64,000 bases of DNA from Rodentibacter ratti. Lineage in GTDB: Bacteria; Pseudomonadota; Gammaproteobacteria; Enterobacterales; Pasteurellaceae. Position 1 is the first letter of the stretch; each line of letters opens with the position of its first letter. Under the pieces are notes generated by a model. That model was not told the DNA's origin. It was given only the letters and a program-made list of their open reading frames with translations, and did not search any database. The translations under genes were made by a program, and so were the position numbers. Shown here in pieces: positions 45,280 through 52,824 of this stretch. The DNA lies in the NCBI RefSeq assembly GCF_002000485.1, contig NZ_MLAJ01000015.1, positions 1 through 64,000 of the forward strand, written 5' to 3'.

Positions 45280-46542
45280 ATGCTGGAAATGAAATGTACC
45301 TTCTGGGCAGTGGGGCAAGGGTTATTTTCAAGCGGTTCAATTTCTAACAATAATAGCGAAAAGTTTAACTGGGTTTATGATTGTGGGGCGGTGAAATCCG
45401 CCCGACAATATTTAAACCATTCTATTTCTAAAATGCGGTCGGAATTGAAAGATAATGAGCCGATTGATTTATTAGTGATTTCCCATTTTGATGAAGATCA
45501 TATTAGTGGTTTAGGCGATTTACTATTGGGAAAGAAAGTCAAACGTTTAGTCATTCCCTATTTTCCATTGTGGAAACGCCTTATTTTGGCGGATATGGCA
45601 AATATTCCTTTTAACAGCCCACTATTTCGTTTTTATTTGAACCCAATCGAATATATTTTAGAAAATTTTTCAGATTCCTTTTCAGAGGAGGGGCAAATTT
45701 TATTATTGCCTGAAACGGAAGAAGTTCATTTTCCTCTTAATCCCGATAGACGGGAAAGAATAGAATTTCAAGATTTAAATGAAAAAGCAATTCACCATAA
45801 TAAAGTGAAGCTATTATCCAAAGGGTATGGTTACCTTCACCATAATGCTATTGAATTTATTTTTTATAATGCCCCACTTTCAGAATTGAAAAAATACCCA
45901 AGTGATTTTAAACAATATAAAGACGAAATCGAGAAAATCACGCAACTCCAACAGTATGGCAAAGCAGAAACAGATCAATTAAAAGCGATCTGCGATAAAT
46001 ATTTTGTACGAACAAATAAAAAAGGTAAACAGAATAGTCATGATAGAAATATCATTTCTACTTTTTTATATATTGGCTATATTGAGCATTGTGATAAATC
46101 CTATCAGTTTAAGCAAATACAACGAGTTTCGTTATACGAAAGTCGAAAATTAGAGGGGATTGGTAGCCCTATTCATTATGCCGGTAATCAATCTATTTAC
46201 GAAATTTTATTACCTAGTCCAGAAGTAAAACATTCTCGCAACGGGATTTTATATACCGGCGATGGCTCATTAAAAAATCAAAAACAATTTGAGCATTTAC
46301 ATTTGGCATTAGGTGATAAAAGAATGCGAAATATTTTTTGTTTTCAAGTGCTTCATCACGGTTCTAGGAATAATTGGCATAAAGGTTTGGCAGATAAAAT
46401 CCAGCCTTGTATTTCTGTTTTTTCTGCCGATCCGAATTATGCGAATTATCGTCATCCACATGCTGAAGTCGTCAAAGATTTTTTACCTTATTCCCCAATA
46501 TTAGTTAATCAAAATAGTTATATCACTTTCAATATATTATGA
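45280..46542 (+). CDS. ComEC-like metallo-beta-lactamase-fold hydrolase (soluble)
   Basis: A 420-residue protein with no signal peptide or membrane segment, so probably cytoplasmic. It has the whole motif series of the ComEC C-terminal MBL domain: VGQG (11-14), VYDCGA, the metal-binding HxDxDH in ISHFDEDHISGL (H69, D71, D73, H74), YTGDG, LHHGSRNNW and SADPNYANYRHPHAEV. Relatives include standalone MBL nucleases or phosphodiesterases, some encoded in defence loci, but no specific function can be assigned. A long middle insertion (about 100-290) is unlike ComEC. The start at 45280 lies one base after the Sel1 A stop with GAGG upstream; the 3' end overlaps an ATG at 46539 (ATGA). Translational coupling with two exported Sel1 proteins is striking. 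Confidence 0.85.
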   Translation: MLEMKCTFWAVGQGLFSSGSISNNNSEKFNWVYDCGAVKSARQYLNHSISKMRSELKDNEPIDLLVISHFDEDHISGLGDLLLGKKVKRLVIPYFPLWKRLILADMANIPFNSPLFRFYLNPIEYILENFSDSFSEEGQILLLPETEEVHFPLNPDRRERIEFQDLNEKAIHHNKVKLLSKGYGYLHHNAIEFIFYNAPLSELKKYPSDFKQYKDEIEKITQLQQYGKAETDQLKAICDKYFVRTNKKGKQNSHDRNIISTFLYIGYIEHCDKSYQFKQIQRVSLYESRKLEGIGSPIHYAGNQSIYEILLPSPEVKHSRNGILYTGDGSLKNQKQFEHLHLALGDKRMRNIFCFQVLHHGSRNNWHKGLADKIQPCISVFSADPNYANYRHPHAEVVKDFLPYSPILVNQNSYITFNIL

Positions 46543-46550
46543 GACTCAAA

Positions 46551-47312
46551 ATGAAACTGAAAAAAACCACCCTATTTTTCACCGCTCTTTTTGCTTTTTC
46601 CACTGCTACGCTTAGCCCTGTGGCTTGGGCGGATAATGCAAGTCAATTTAACCAAGGGTTTGAAGCCACAGAAAAAGGCGATTATCAAACGGCTTACAAT
46701 CTTTGGAAGCCTTTGGCAGAGCAAGGTAATATTGATGCTCAATTTAATTTGGGGTTGCTGCATTATAGCGGATTCGGGGTTAAACAAGATTATCAGCAAG
46801 CCGTGAAGTGGTTTACTAAGGCAGCAGAGCAAGGATTGGGAGAGGCCCAATATAATTTAGGAATGATGTATTACAACAAACAAGGAGTGCAAGATTATCA
46901 ACAAGCTGCGAAGTGGTTTACTAAAGCGGCAGAACAAGGGTTCGCAGAGGCTCAATATAATTTAGGTGTACTGTATCAGAATGGGGAAGGCGTAAAGCAA
47001 GATAGTGTTCAAGCGGTGAAGTGGTACACCTTAGCAGCAAAGCAGGGATTTTCTCAGGCTCAATTTAATTTGGGGGTGACGTATGATTATGGACAAGGTG
47101 TAAAACAAGATAGTGCCCAAGCAGTGAAATGGTACACCTTGGCGGCAGAGCAAGGGTTGGCTCAGGCTCAATTTAATTTAGCCGTGATGTATGATAATGG
47201 AACGGGAGTCAAACAAGATACACAAAAAGCAAAAGAATGGTTTGGTCAGTCTTGTGAAAATGGTTCACAAGCAGGCTGTGAGGTATATCGTAAATTGCAT
47301 GAGGAGAAATAA
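46551..47312 (+). CDS. Exported Sel1-repeat protein B
   Basis: A 253-residue secreted protein with a signal peptide nearly identical to protein A (MKLKKTTLFFTALFAFSTAT, ending VAWA). Here the USS has decayed by one base to ACCGCTCTT. Five 36-residue Sel1 repeats follow (one is 35 residues: NKQGVQDYQQ lacks one residue), then the Cys-pair cap QSCENGSQAGCEVYRKL. I use the ATG at 46551, which aligns with protein C; an ATG four codons earlier (46539) overlaps the hydrolase stop as ATGA and may be the coupled start. Third gene of the Sel1-hydrolase-Sel1 unit. Confidence 0.88.
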   Translation: MKLKKTTLFFTALFAFSTATLSPVAWADNASQFNQGFEATEKGDYQTAYNLWKPLAEQGNIDAQFNLGLLHYSGFGVKQDYQQAVKWFTKAAEQGLGEAQYNLGMMYYNKQGVQDYQQAAKWFTKAAEQGFAEAQYNLGVLYQNGEGVKQDSVQAVKWYTLAAKQGFSQAQFNLGVTYDYGQGVKQDSAQAVKWYTLAAEQGLAQAQFNLAVMYDNGTGVKQDTQKAKEWFGQSCENGSQAGCEVYRKLHEEK

Positions 47313-47401
47313 TAGACCTGTAATGGAATACGCTTTGGGAATGGATAGATTTATCCATACTCAATTCTATAAATCTCATTTTTAACGAGAAGGATCAGCA
47401 A

Positions 47402-48277
47402 ATGAAACTCAAGAAAACAACCTTATTTTTCACCGCACTTTTTGCTTTTTCTACTGCAACGATTAGTCCGTTAGCCTATGCAAATTCGGCAGAAAGCCAA
47501 TTTAAGCAAGCCACAACAGCTTATAAAAATCAAGATTACACGGCAGCATTTAATTTATTTAGTTCTTTAGCAGAGCAAGGATTTGCAGTGGCTCAATATA
47601 ATTTAGGGCTGATGCATTACAATGGGCAAGGTGTGAAACAAGATTACCATCAAGCGGTGAAATGGTACACCTTAGCGGCGGAGCAAGGATATACAGAGGC
47701 TCAATTAAATTTGGGATCAATGTATTATAACGGACAAGGTGTCAAGCAGGATTATCATCAAGCTGCGCATTGGTTTCAAAAAGCAGCTGAGCAAGGAATA
47801 TCACAGGCTCAGTTTAATTTAGGGCAAATGTATTATTATGGTGAAAGTGTCAAACAAGATTATTATCAATCAGTTTATTGGTTTCAGAAAGCTGCAACTC
47901 AAGGCAATTTAAAAGCCCAATTTAATTTGGCTACGATGTATAGCAATGGACAAGGTGTTGAACAGGACTATGCTCTATCAGCAAGCTGGTATCAGAAAGC
48001 TGCGGAACAGGGAGATATAAAATCTCAATATAATTTGGCTTTAATGTATTCTAAAGGGCAAGGTGTACAACAAAACTACTATCAATCAGTATATTGGTTT
48101 CAGAAAGCAGCAGAACAGGAAGATTCTAATTCACAAAATGGTCTAGGTGTAGCATATCAATTAGGGTTAGGCGTTCGTGCCGATAAACAACAAGCATTAT
48201 ACTGGTATGGCAAAGCCTGTGATAAAGGTAATCAAAAATCTTGTGATAATTATCGTAAACTAAATGGGGAAAAATAA
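47402..48277 (+). CDS. Exported Sel1-repeat protein C
   Basis: A 291-residue secreted protein and the longest of the three. The signal peptide (MKLKKTTLFFTALFAFSTAT, ending LAYA) again has its core encoded by an intact reverse USS. Six Sel1 repeats follow; the later ones are more diverged (YYQSVYWFQKAATQG) than in proteins A and B. The C-terminal cap KACDKGNQKSCDNYRKL keeps both cysteines. It has its own ribosome-binding site (GAAGGA) 90 bp after gene B. The family likeness in signal peptide and cap, with different repeat numbers (4, 5, 6), indicates local duplication followed by repeat expansion. Confidence 0.88.
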   Translation: MKLKKTTLFFTALFAFSTATISPLAYANSAESQFKQATTAYKNQDYTAAFNLFSSLAEQGFAVAQYNLGLMHYNGQGVKQDYHQAVKWYTLAAEQGYTEAQLNLGSMYYNGQGVKQDYHQAAHWFQKAAEQGISQAQFNLGQMYYYGESVKQDYYQSVYWFQKAATQGNLKAQFNLATMYSNGQGVEQDYALSASWYQKAAEQGDIKSQYNLALMYSKGQGVQQNYYQSVYWFQKAAEQEDSNSQNGLGVAYQLGLGVRADKQQALYWYGKACDKGNQKSCDNYRKLNGEK

Positions 48278-48278
48278 T

Positions 48279-48458
48279 ATGCGTAAAAAATTAGCGTCAT
48301 TTTTCGGTTGAGCTGCCTTTTGGGCATTTTTAGTTTTAGGCTTATGTATCGCTTTTCTGCCTTATGTAGGCGTGTATATTACTTATGTTTGTTTACCGGT
48401 TGGGGTAATTGGAACATTATTTTGGTATTTATTAACTAATAAAGAAAATGAGGAATAA
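48279..48458 (+). pseudogene. Small membrane-protein gene interrupted by one TGA codon
   Basis: Reading from the ATG at 48279 gives MRKKLASFFG, then TGA at codon 11 (48309-48311), then an open frame of 48 codons to TAA at 48458 (AAFWAFLVLGLCIAFLPYVG and onward, ending NKENEE). The restored protein would be about 60 residues with two transmembrane segments. A TGG to TGA change (Trp in FFGWAAFW) is the simplest cause. There is no frameshift and no obvious in-frame restart codon soon after. The gene starts next to the Sel1 C stop and ends 3 bp before the next ATG, so it keeps operon spacing. Confidence 0.75.
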
Positions 48459-48461
48459 AAA

Positions 48462-48860
48462 ATGAATAAAAATGTAGGTATTGAAAATATTAAAAAGCAA
48501 CTCTTTTCATTTGAGGGAACGGTAGATAATATTAATTTTTTCTTTGCTTCTCTTATAATGCTTCCAATTCTTGGATTATTTATCTCTATAATCTCACTTT
48601 TGGGTTATGAAATTTATCTTGATATAATATATTGGTATGGTCAGTATCAGTCCCTCGTGACTCTTATTGCTTGGTTGCTAATTTTTATTCCTATAACAAT
48701 TATTTTCATACATATATTTCTTTCTTTTATCAGAAGAAGGCTAAATGATTTGAAATTAAGTAAGGATTATGCTTGGTTAATTTTTGTACCTATAATTAAC
48801 GTCTTTTTTCTGTTGCTTCTTATTTTTGTGAAAGGAGTAAAGGATGAAGAAAATATTTAG
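48462..48860 (+). CDS. DUF805-like membrane protein
   Basis: A 132-residue inner-membrane protein with three to four hydrophobic segments (about 25-48, 62-92 and 105-122). The family feature is the basic loop RRRLNDLKLSKDYAWLIFVPIINVFFLLLLIF, matching the DUF805 RRLHD pattern. The function of DUF805 is unknown. It overlaps the next gene by 17 bp and follows the interrupted small membrane-protein gene by 3 bp. The DNA is noticeably AT-rich compared with the flanking housekeeping genes. Confidence 0.75.
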   Translation: MNKNVGIENIKKQLFSFEGTVDNINFFFASLIMLPILGLFISIISLLGYEIYLDIIYWYGQYQSLVTLIAWLLIFIPITIIFIHIFLSFIRRRLNDLKLSKDYAWLIFVPIINVFFLLLLIFVKGVKDEENI

Positions 48861-49440
48861 TTTAATCATATTGTTATATTTTTCTTTCGTCAGTTTAGCT
48901 AGTGCGATTGAGTTTGAAAACTTATCTTTTTCTAATGATTCTATTCGTATTCAAGTACCAAAGAGTTGGTATAGACTGACAAGATCAGATTTGAATAAGG
49001 CAAGCAATATAACAAAAGAGATGGTAAAAGATCAGGAGCTTTTATCTGTTCTTAATAAACATTATATTAGTATGCGTTCCAGTCAATATAATATGAAAGC
49101 AAGATTTAGATTACAAGAGGAAGAATTATATAATCGGAGAAATGATATTCCAAAAATGACTTTTTCTGAAAAGTTCAAAAAAGATTTTATTAATTTAATT
49201 GAAGGAAATATTCCTTTTCCAACATATGATTGGCATTTTTCAAAAGTAAATTATCCTGCAATTGGTATCCATATACTATATTCTATGGTAATGAGAAACG
49301 AAGAATGGGTTTCCGAGTTGTATGAATTTCCTGATGATAAGGAAAAACGTGCAATTCTATTGGAATTAAGTTATAAAAAATCAGAAGAAAAAACAGTTAA
49401 ACCAATATTAGATAAGATTATTTCTTCTTTAAGGTTTTAA
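48844..49440 (+). CDS. Exported protein of unknown function
   Basis: A 198-residue protein with a Sec signal peptide (about 1-21; MKKIFSLIILLYFSFVSLAS, then AIEF). The mature domain begins IEFENLSFSNDSIRIQVPKSWYRL, resembling the start of PsbP/DUF1795-like domains in which an amphipathic strand is followed by a P-x-S/G-W turn, but I cannot assign a family. It has no cysteine in the mature part, is Lys/Glu-rich and AT-rich, and overlaps the DUF805 gene by 17 bp. It is the last gene of the accessory block, followed by a bidirectional terminator. Confidence 0.7.
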   Translation: MKKIFSLIILLYFSFVSLASAIEFENLSFSNDSIRIQVPKSWYRLTRSDLNKASNITKEMVKDQELLSVLNKHYISMRSSQYNMKARFRLQEEELYNRRNDIPKMTFSEKFKKDFINLIEGNIPFPTYDWHFSKVNYPAIGIHILYSMVMRNEEWVSELYEFPDDKEKRAILLELSYKKSEEKTVKPILDKIISSLRF

Positions 49441-49463
49441 TCAAAATCAATTTTCTCTTTAAA

Positions 49464-49493
49464 AAATAGGGCGTAATAAATACGCCCTTTCTA
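49464..49493. terminator. Bidirectional terminator between the accessory block and asd
   Basis: GGGCGTA and TACGCCC (49469-49487) form a stem around ATAAA, with an A-run before it and CTTTCTAAT after it, so it serves both convergent transcripts. Confidence 0.8.
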
Positions 49494-49502
49494 ATATAAA
49501 AC

Positions 49503-50618
49503 CTACCCCACCAACTGTTTCAAAATACGGCGAACCGGCTCAGCGGCACCCCATAGGAGTTGGTCGCCCACGGTGAAGGCTGCGAGGTATTCGCCACCCA
49601 TGGCGAGTTTGCGTAAACGTCCGACTGGCACACTTAATGTACCGGTCACTTTCGCCGGGGTTAATTCACGTAATGTGGTTTCTTTGTCGTTTGGAATCAC
49701 TTTCACCCATTCATTGTGAGAAGCAATGATTTGTTCGATTTCCGCAAGCGGTAAATCTTTTTTCAGTTTGATGGTGAAAGCTTGGCTGTGGCAACGTAAT
49801 GCACCGATACGCACACATAAGCCGTCAACCGGAATTGGGTTGTCGCTTAAACCAAGAATTTTGTTGGTTTCCGCATAGCCTTTCCATTCTTCTTTGGTTT
49901 GTCCGGTTTCCGGTAATAATTTGTCGATCCAAGGGATAAGGCTACCGCCCAGTGCCGCGCCAAAGTTTTCAGTTGGGAAATCGGCGGAACGCATTTCTGC
50001 GGTGACTTTGCGTTCAATATCTAAAATAGAAGACGCCGGGTTGGCTAATTCCTCTTTCACCGCATCACGCAATAAGCCCATTTGGGAAAGCAATTCACGC
50101 ATATTTTTTGCGCCTGCGCCTGATGCCGCTTGGTAGGTTGCCACAGAGACCCATTCCACCAAATCACGTTCAAATAATCCGCCGATTGCCATCAGCATAA
50201 GGCTCACGGTACAGTTTCCGCCTACGAAGGTTTTAATGCCGTTTTTTAAGCCTTCGTCAATTACATTTTGATTGACCGGATCAAGCACGATAATGGCATC
50301 TTTTTCCATACGCAATGCGGAAGCCGCATCCACCCAGTAGCCGTTCCAACCTGTTGCTTTTAATTTTGGATAGATTTCATTGGTGTAATCGCCGCCCTGA
50401 CAGGTAACGATGATATCTAATTTCTTGAGTTCATCAATATCGAAGGCATTTTTAAGCTCCCCCGCCTCTTTGCCAGCGAATACCGGGGCTTTTTGCCCTG
50501 CTTGTGAAGTGGTGAAGAAAATAGGATTGATGTTTGCAAAATCATTTTCTTGCACCATGCGATCCATTAATACGGAACCGACCATTCCGCGCCATCCGAT
50601 AAAACCGACGTTTTTCAT
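49503..50618 (-). CDS. asd: Aspartate-semialdehyde dehydrogenase
   Basis: Reduces aspartyl phosphate to aspartate semialdehyde for lysine, diaminopimelate, threonine and methionine synthesis. A 371-residue enzyme with the N-terminal NADPH-binding motif [12 protein letters not shown], the catalytic Cys in [12 protein letters not shown] (about residue 135) and the active-site His region [15 protein letters not shown]. The type is the gammaproteobacterial one. A promoter and an AAGGAAA ribosome-binding site precede it, and a terminator separates it from the upstream glycosyltransferase gene. Confidence 0.96.
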   Translation of the reverse strand: MKNVGFIGWRGMVGSVLMDRMVQENDFANINPIFFTTSQAGQKAPVFAGKEAGELKNAFDIDELKKLDIIVTCQGGDYTNEIYPKLKATGWNGYWVDAASALRMEKDAIIVLDPVNQNVIDEGLKNGIKTFVGGNCTVSLMLMAIGGLFERDLVEWVSVATYQAASGAGAKNMRELLSQMGLLRDAVKEELANPASSILDIERKVTAEMRSADFPTENFGAALGGSLIPWIDKLLPETGQTKEEWKGYAETNKILGLSDNPIPVDGLCVRIGALRCHSQAFTIKLKKDLPLAEIEQIIASHNEWVKVIPNDKETTLRELTPAKVTGTLSVPVGRLRKLAMGGEYLAAFTVGDQLLWGAAEPVRRILKQLVG

Positions 50619-50658
50619 AGTTTTTTCCTTTGTTAATGTTGTGTTTGAATGGGTTTAT

Positions 50659-50687
50659 TAATTACAAGATAGTGTGACCAAAATCAA
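50659..50687 (-). promoter_or_regulatory. Sigma-70-like promoter of asd
   Basis: TTGATT (50682-50687), an exact 17-base spacer and TAATTA (50659-50664), read leftward, about 40 bp before the asd ATG. Confidence 0.6.
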
Positions 50688-50743
50688 GTTTTTTTATGAT
50701 GAATAGGGATAAATTTATCTCTCCGTTAATTCTTATGCAAGAA

Positions 50744-50766
50744 AAAATCCCCTTTCGGGGATTTTC
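50744..50766 (-). terminator. Terminator of the rimO-glycosyltransferase operon
   Basis: AATCCCC and GGGGATT form a stem with a tight loop (read leftward CCCC-GAAA-GGGG), followed by TTTTTC. It starts 17 bp after the glycosyltransferase stop. Confidence 0.8.
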
Positions 50767-50782
50767 ATTATTTTAAGCCGTC

Positions 50783-52807
50783 TTATTTAGTCTTAGTGGC
50801 TTTTTTTGCTGCGGTTGCTTTTGAAGTAGATTTATCTTCAGATTTGACCGCACTTTTCTTCGCTACAGTTTTTGCCGTTCTTGTTTGCGTTGTCGCTTTT
50901 TTAGTTGCCGGTTTTCTCGCTGCGGTTTTTCTCTTCGGCTTTTCACCTAAATTAACCACTTTCCACTCATTGAATTTTTCCAATAAGACTTTCCCCATCG
51001 GACTCGGATCGCCGGTAAAGAGTGTTTGCAGACCGTTATTTTCAATAATATGACGACGTAATGCTAAACGTTCTTCGTGGTTTTCAGCTAAACGAATGGC
51101 TCTTTCTATATATTCATCCACCGTACTGGCAATTAACCATTCCGGCAAGCCTAAGCGTTTGAATAAACCTTCATCAATGTGTTCGTGTACTTCAGCACCG
51201 GTTTTACAGATACCCACCAAACCGAGGGTGACCATATCAATGATGCCGTTGGTATTGCCAAATGGGAATGGATTGACCATCATGTCGCAGTTATGCAACA
51301 CCTGAAGATATTGATGATAAGGCGAATGTGGGTGTGCGGTGGCATTATCACCTAAATAAGATTTAATAAAACGTTCTACGTAAGGATGAGTAATGCCACT
51401 GGATTGACCCAATGCAAAGTGGAAATGGACTTTGACTTTGGCACGATCACGAATAGCTTTTAAGGCTTCCAAGAAATACGGATTTAATTTCATTGTAGTA
51501 GAAGCAATACCGATATTAACGACCTCAGGATTTGCCCGTAGGCGATATTCTACATTCTGTGGTGCGAGGGCGGACGGCACATAAGGAAGCGCATCTTTTG
51601 ATAAGCGCAATAAGGTTTCACTGAAACATTCCTCTGAGCCCACATAATCATCTTCCACAATCACATATTCAATAAAATCCGAATGGGTTGTGGCAGGGTG
51701 CCCTAATGCAATGACTTGAATCGGGGCAAGGCGTGTATTACTTGCGAAGATAGTCGTGAGATCCATACCGATGCTTGGCATATAAAGTATCGCCGCACCG
51801 TTTTCCTCACAAATTGATTTTAAGAATACCAATTTTTCGAGAACATTATTGCCTTTAATTAAGTGGAACTCGTCAAATACGGCTCTGCCTGCGTCATCCA
51901 CCGCGTCGTTACCAACACCGATTAAATGAAAACGCTCACGAGCTGCAATCATTGAGGTTGAATGGGTACGATAAATAGAATGTGCGGAGTGGAAATGCTC
52001 TAGGAGCACAACCATTACCGGTTTGCCATTGCGCTCGCCTAATTTGCTCACATCGAGGTCTGTCCAATCAGAGGCAATAAGATGACGACGAATCACTTGA
52101 TTTAATGCGCCTTTTACATCGTGTTTATTCGCAGCGATATCATAACTACAATGCATATATACATCATGAGAAATGCCACTAGGGAGGTTATTGAGATTTT
52201 CAATTTGCGCTAATTTTTCCGGGAACCATTGCAAGAGCGCTGCACGTTTACCAAATGATTGTTCTGTACCAATAAAACGAGGAGACTGTAACGCAAAACA
52301 AAGTGATGCACAAAGTTCCGGATTAATATTCCATAATGCATCTAAATTAAGATTCACATTGGATTCCGGCAAATACAAAATACAGAACTTAATCAATGCA
52401 GATTCTGAAGAATCCAAGTGAATATCTAACGGATTCTGAGGGTTTGGATTGCGATTATAGGTTTGTAAAATATGATCGGCATTTACAAAAGGCGATGCAG
52501 CAAAAATCATATTCAGCCAACGTTGTAAGGTTAAGAAACGTTTTGCACCGGAAATAGAAACGTCTAATTTCGGATCAGTGAATAATTCTGTAATTGCCAC
52601 TGCCATACGGGTAGCAAAATAGATATTTTTATCTTGGGTAAGCTTTTCAAGCTGTTGGGGAATATCAATTTCAATATCCTTAATTTCGCCAAAGTTTGAA
52701 TCAATTTGACCAAGGATATCAAGTAGCTCTACACAAGCATCTTCATAGTTTTTTGCTGCAACTTTTTTTTCAAAACGTACAACACTCGGTTGTTTCACTT
52801 CAGACAT
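50783..52807 (-). CDS. HMW1C-type cytoplasmic N-glycosyltransferase (GT41)
   Basis: A 674-residue soluble glycosyltransferase of the HMW1C/NGT family, which transfers a hexose from UDP-glucose (or UDP-galactose) onto Asn in N-X-S/T sites of adhesins. The N-terminal all-helical domain (about 1-240) is followed by the GT-B catalytic region with the family segments HCSYDIAANKHDVKGALNQV, LLEHFHSAHSIYRTHSTSMI, GMDLTTIFASNTRLAPIQVI, GHPATTHSDFIEYVI and NPFPFGNTNGIIDM. I start it at MSEVKQPSVVRFEKK (52807; AAGGA upstream), 17 bp after the rimO stop, so the two are an operon. The last 53 residues are a Lys/Ala/Thr-rich tail (16 Lys, 3 Arg, 11 Ala) absent from the roughly 620-residue relatives I know. 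No adhesin gene is in the window, so its substrate is encoded elsewhere. Confidence 0.9.
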   Translation of the reverse strand: MSEVKQPSVVRFEKKVAAKNYEDACVELLDILGQIDSNFGEIKDIEIDIPQQLEKLTQDKNIYFATRMAVAITELFTDPKLDVSISGAKRFLTLQRWLNMIFAASPFVNADHILQTYNRNPNPQNPLDIHLDSSESALIKFCILYLPESNVNLNLDALWNINPELCASLCFALQSPRFIGTEQSFGKRAALLQWFPEKLAQIENLNNLPSGISHDVYMHCSYDIAANKHDVKGALNQVIRRHLIASDWTDLDVSKLGERNGKPVMVVLLEHFHSAHSIYRTHSTSMIAARERFHLIGVGNDAVDDAGRAVFDEFHLIKGNNVLEKLVFLKSICEENGAAILYMPSIGMDLTTIFASNTRLAPIQVIALGHPATTHSDFIEYVIVEDDYVGSEECFSETLLRLSKDALPYVPSALAPQNVEYRLRANPEVVNIGIASTTMKLNPYFLEALKAIRDRAKVKVHFHFALGQSSGITHPYVERFIKSYLGDNATAHPHSPYHQYLQVLHNCDMMVNPFPFGNTNGIIDMVTLGLVGICKTGAEVHEHIDEGLFKRLGLPEWLIASTVDEYIERAIRLAENHEERLALRRHIIENNGLQTLFTGDPSPMGKVLLEKFNEWKVVNLGEKPKRKTAARKPATKKATTQTRTAKTVAKKSAVKSEDKSTSKATAAKKATKTK

Positions 52808-52824
52808 TTTATTTTCCTTTTTAT

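Noticed and set aside
48309-48311. TGA as a selenocysteine codon in the small membrane-protein gene
   Set aside because: I saw no SECIS-like hairpin directly after the TGA, and the position fits a Trp in a membrane segment. A simple nonsense change is more likely.
50619-50660. Lysine riboswitch upstream of asd
   Set aside because: Less than 50 bases lie between the promoter-like -10 and the ATG, too short for a lysine riboswitch.
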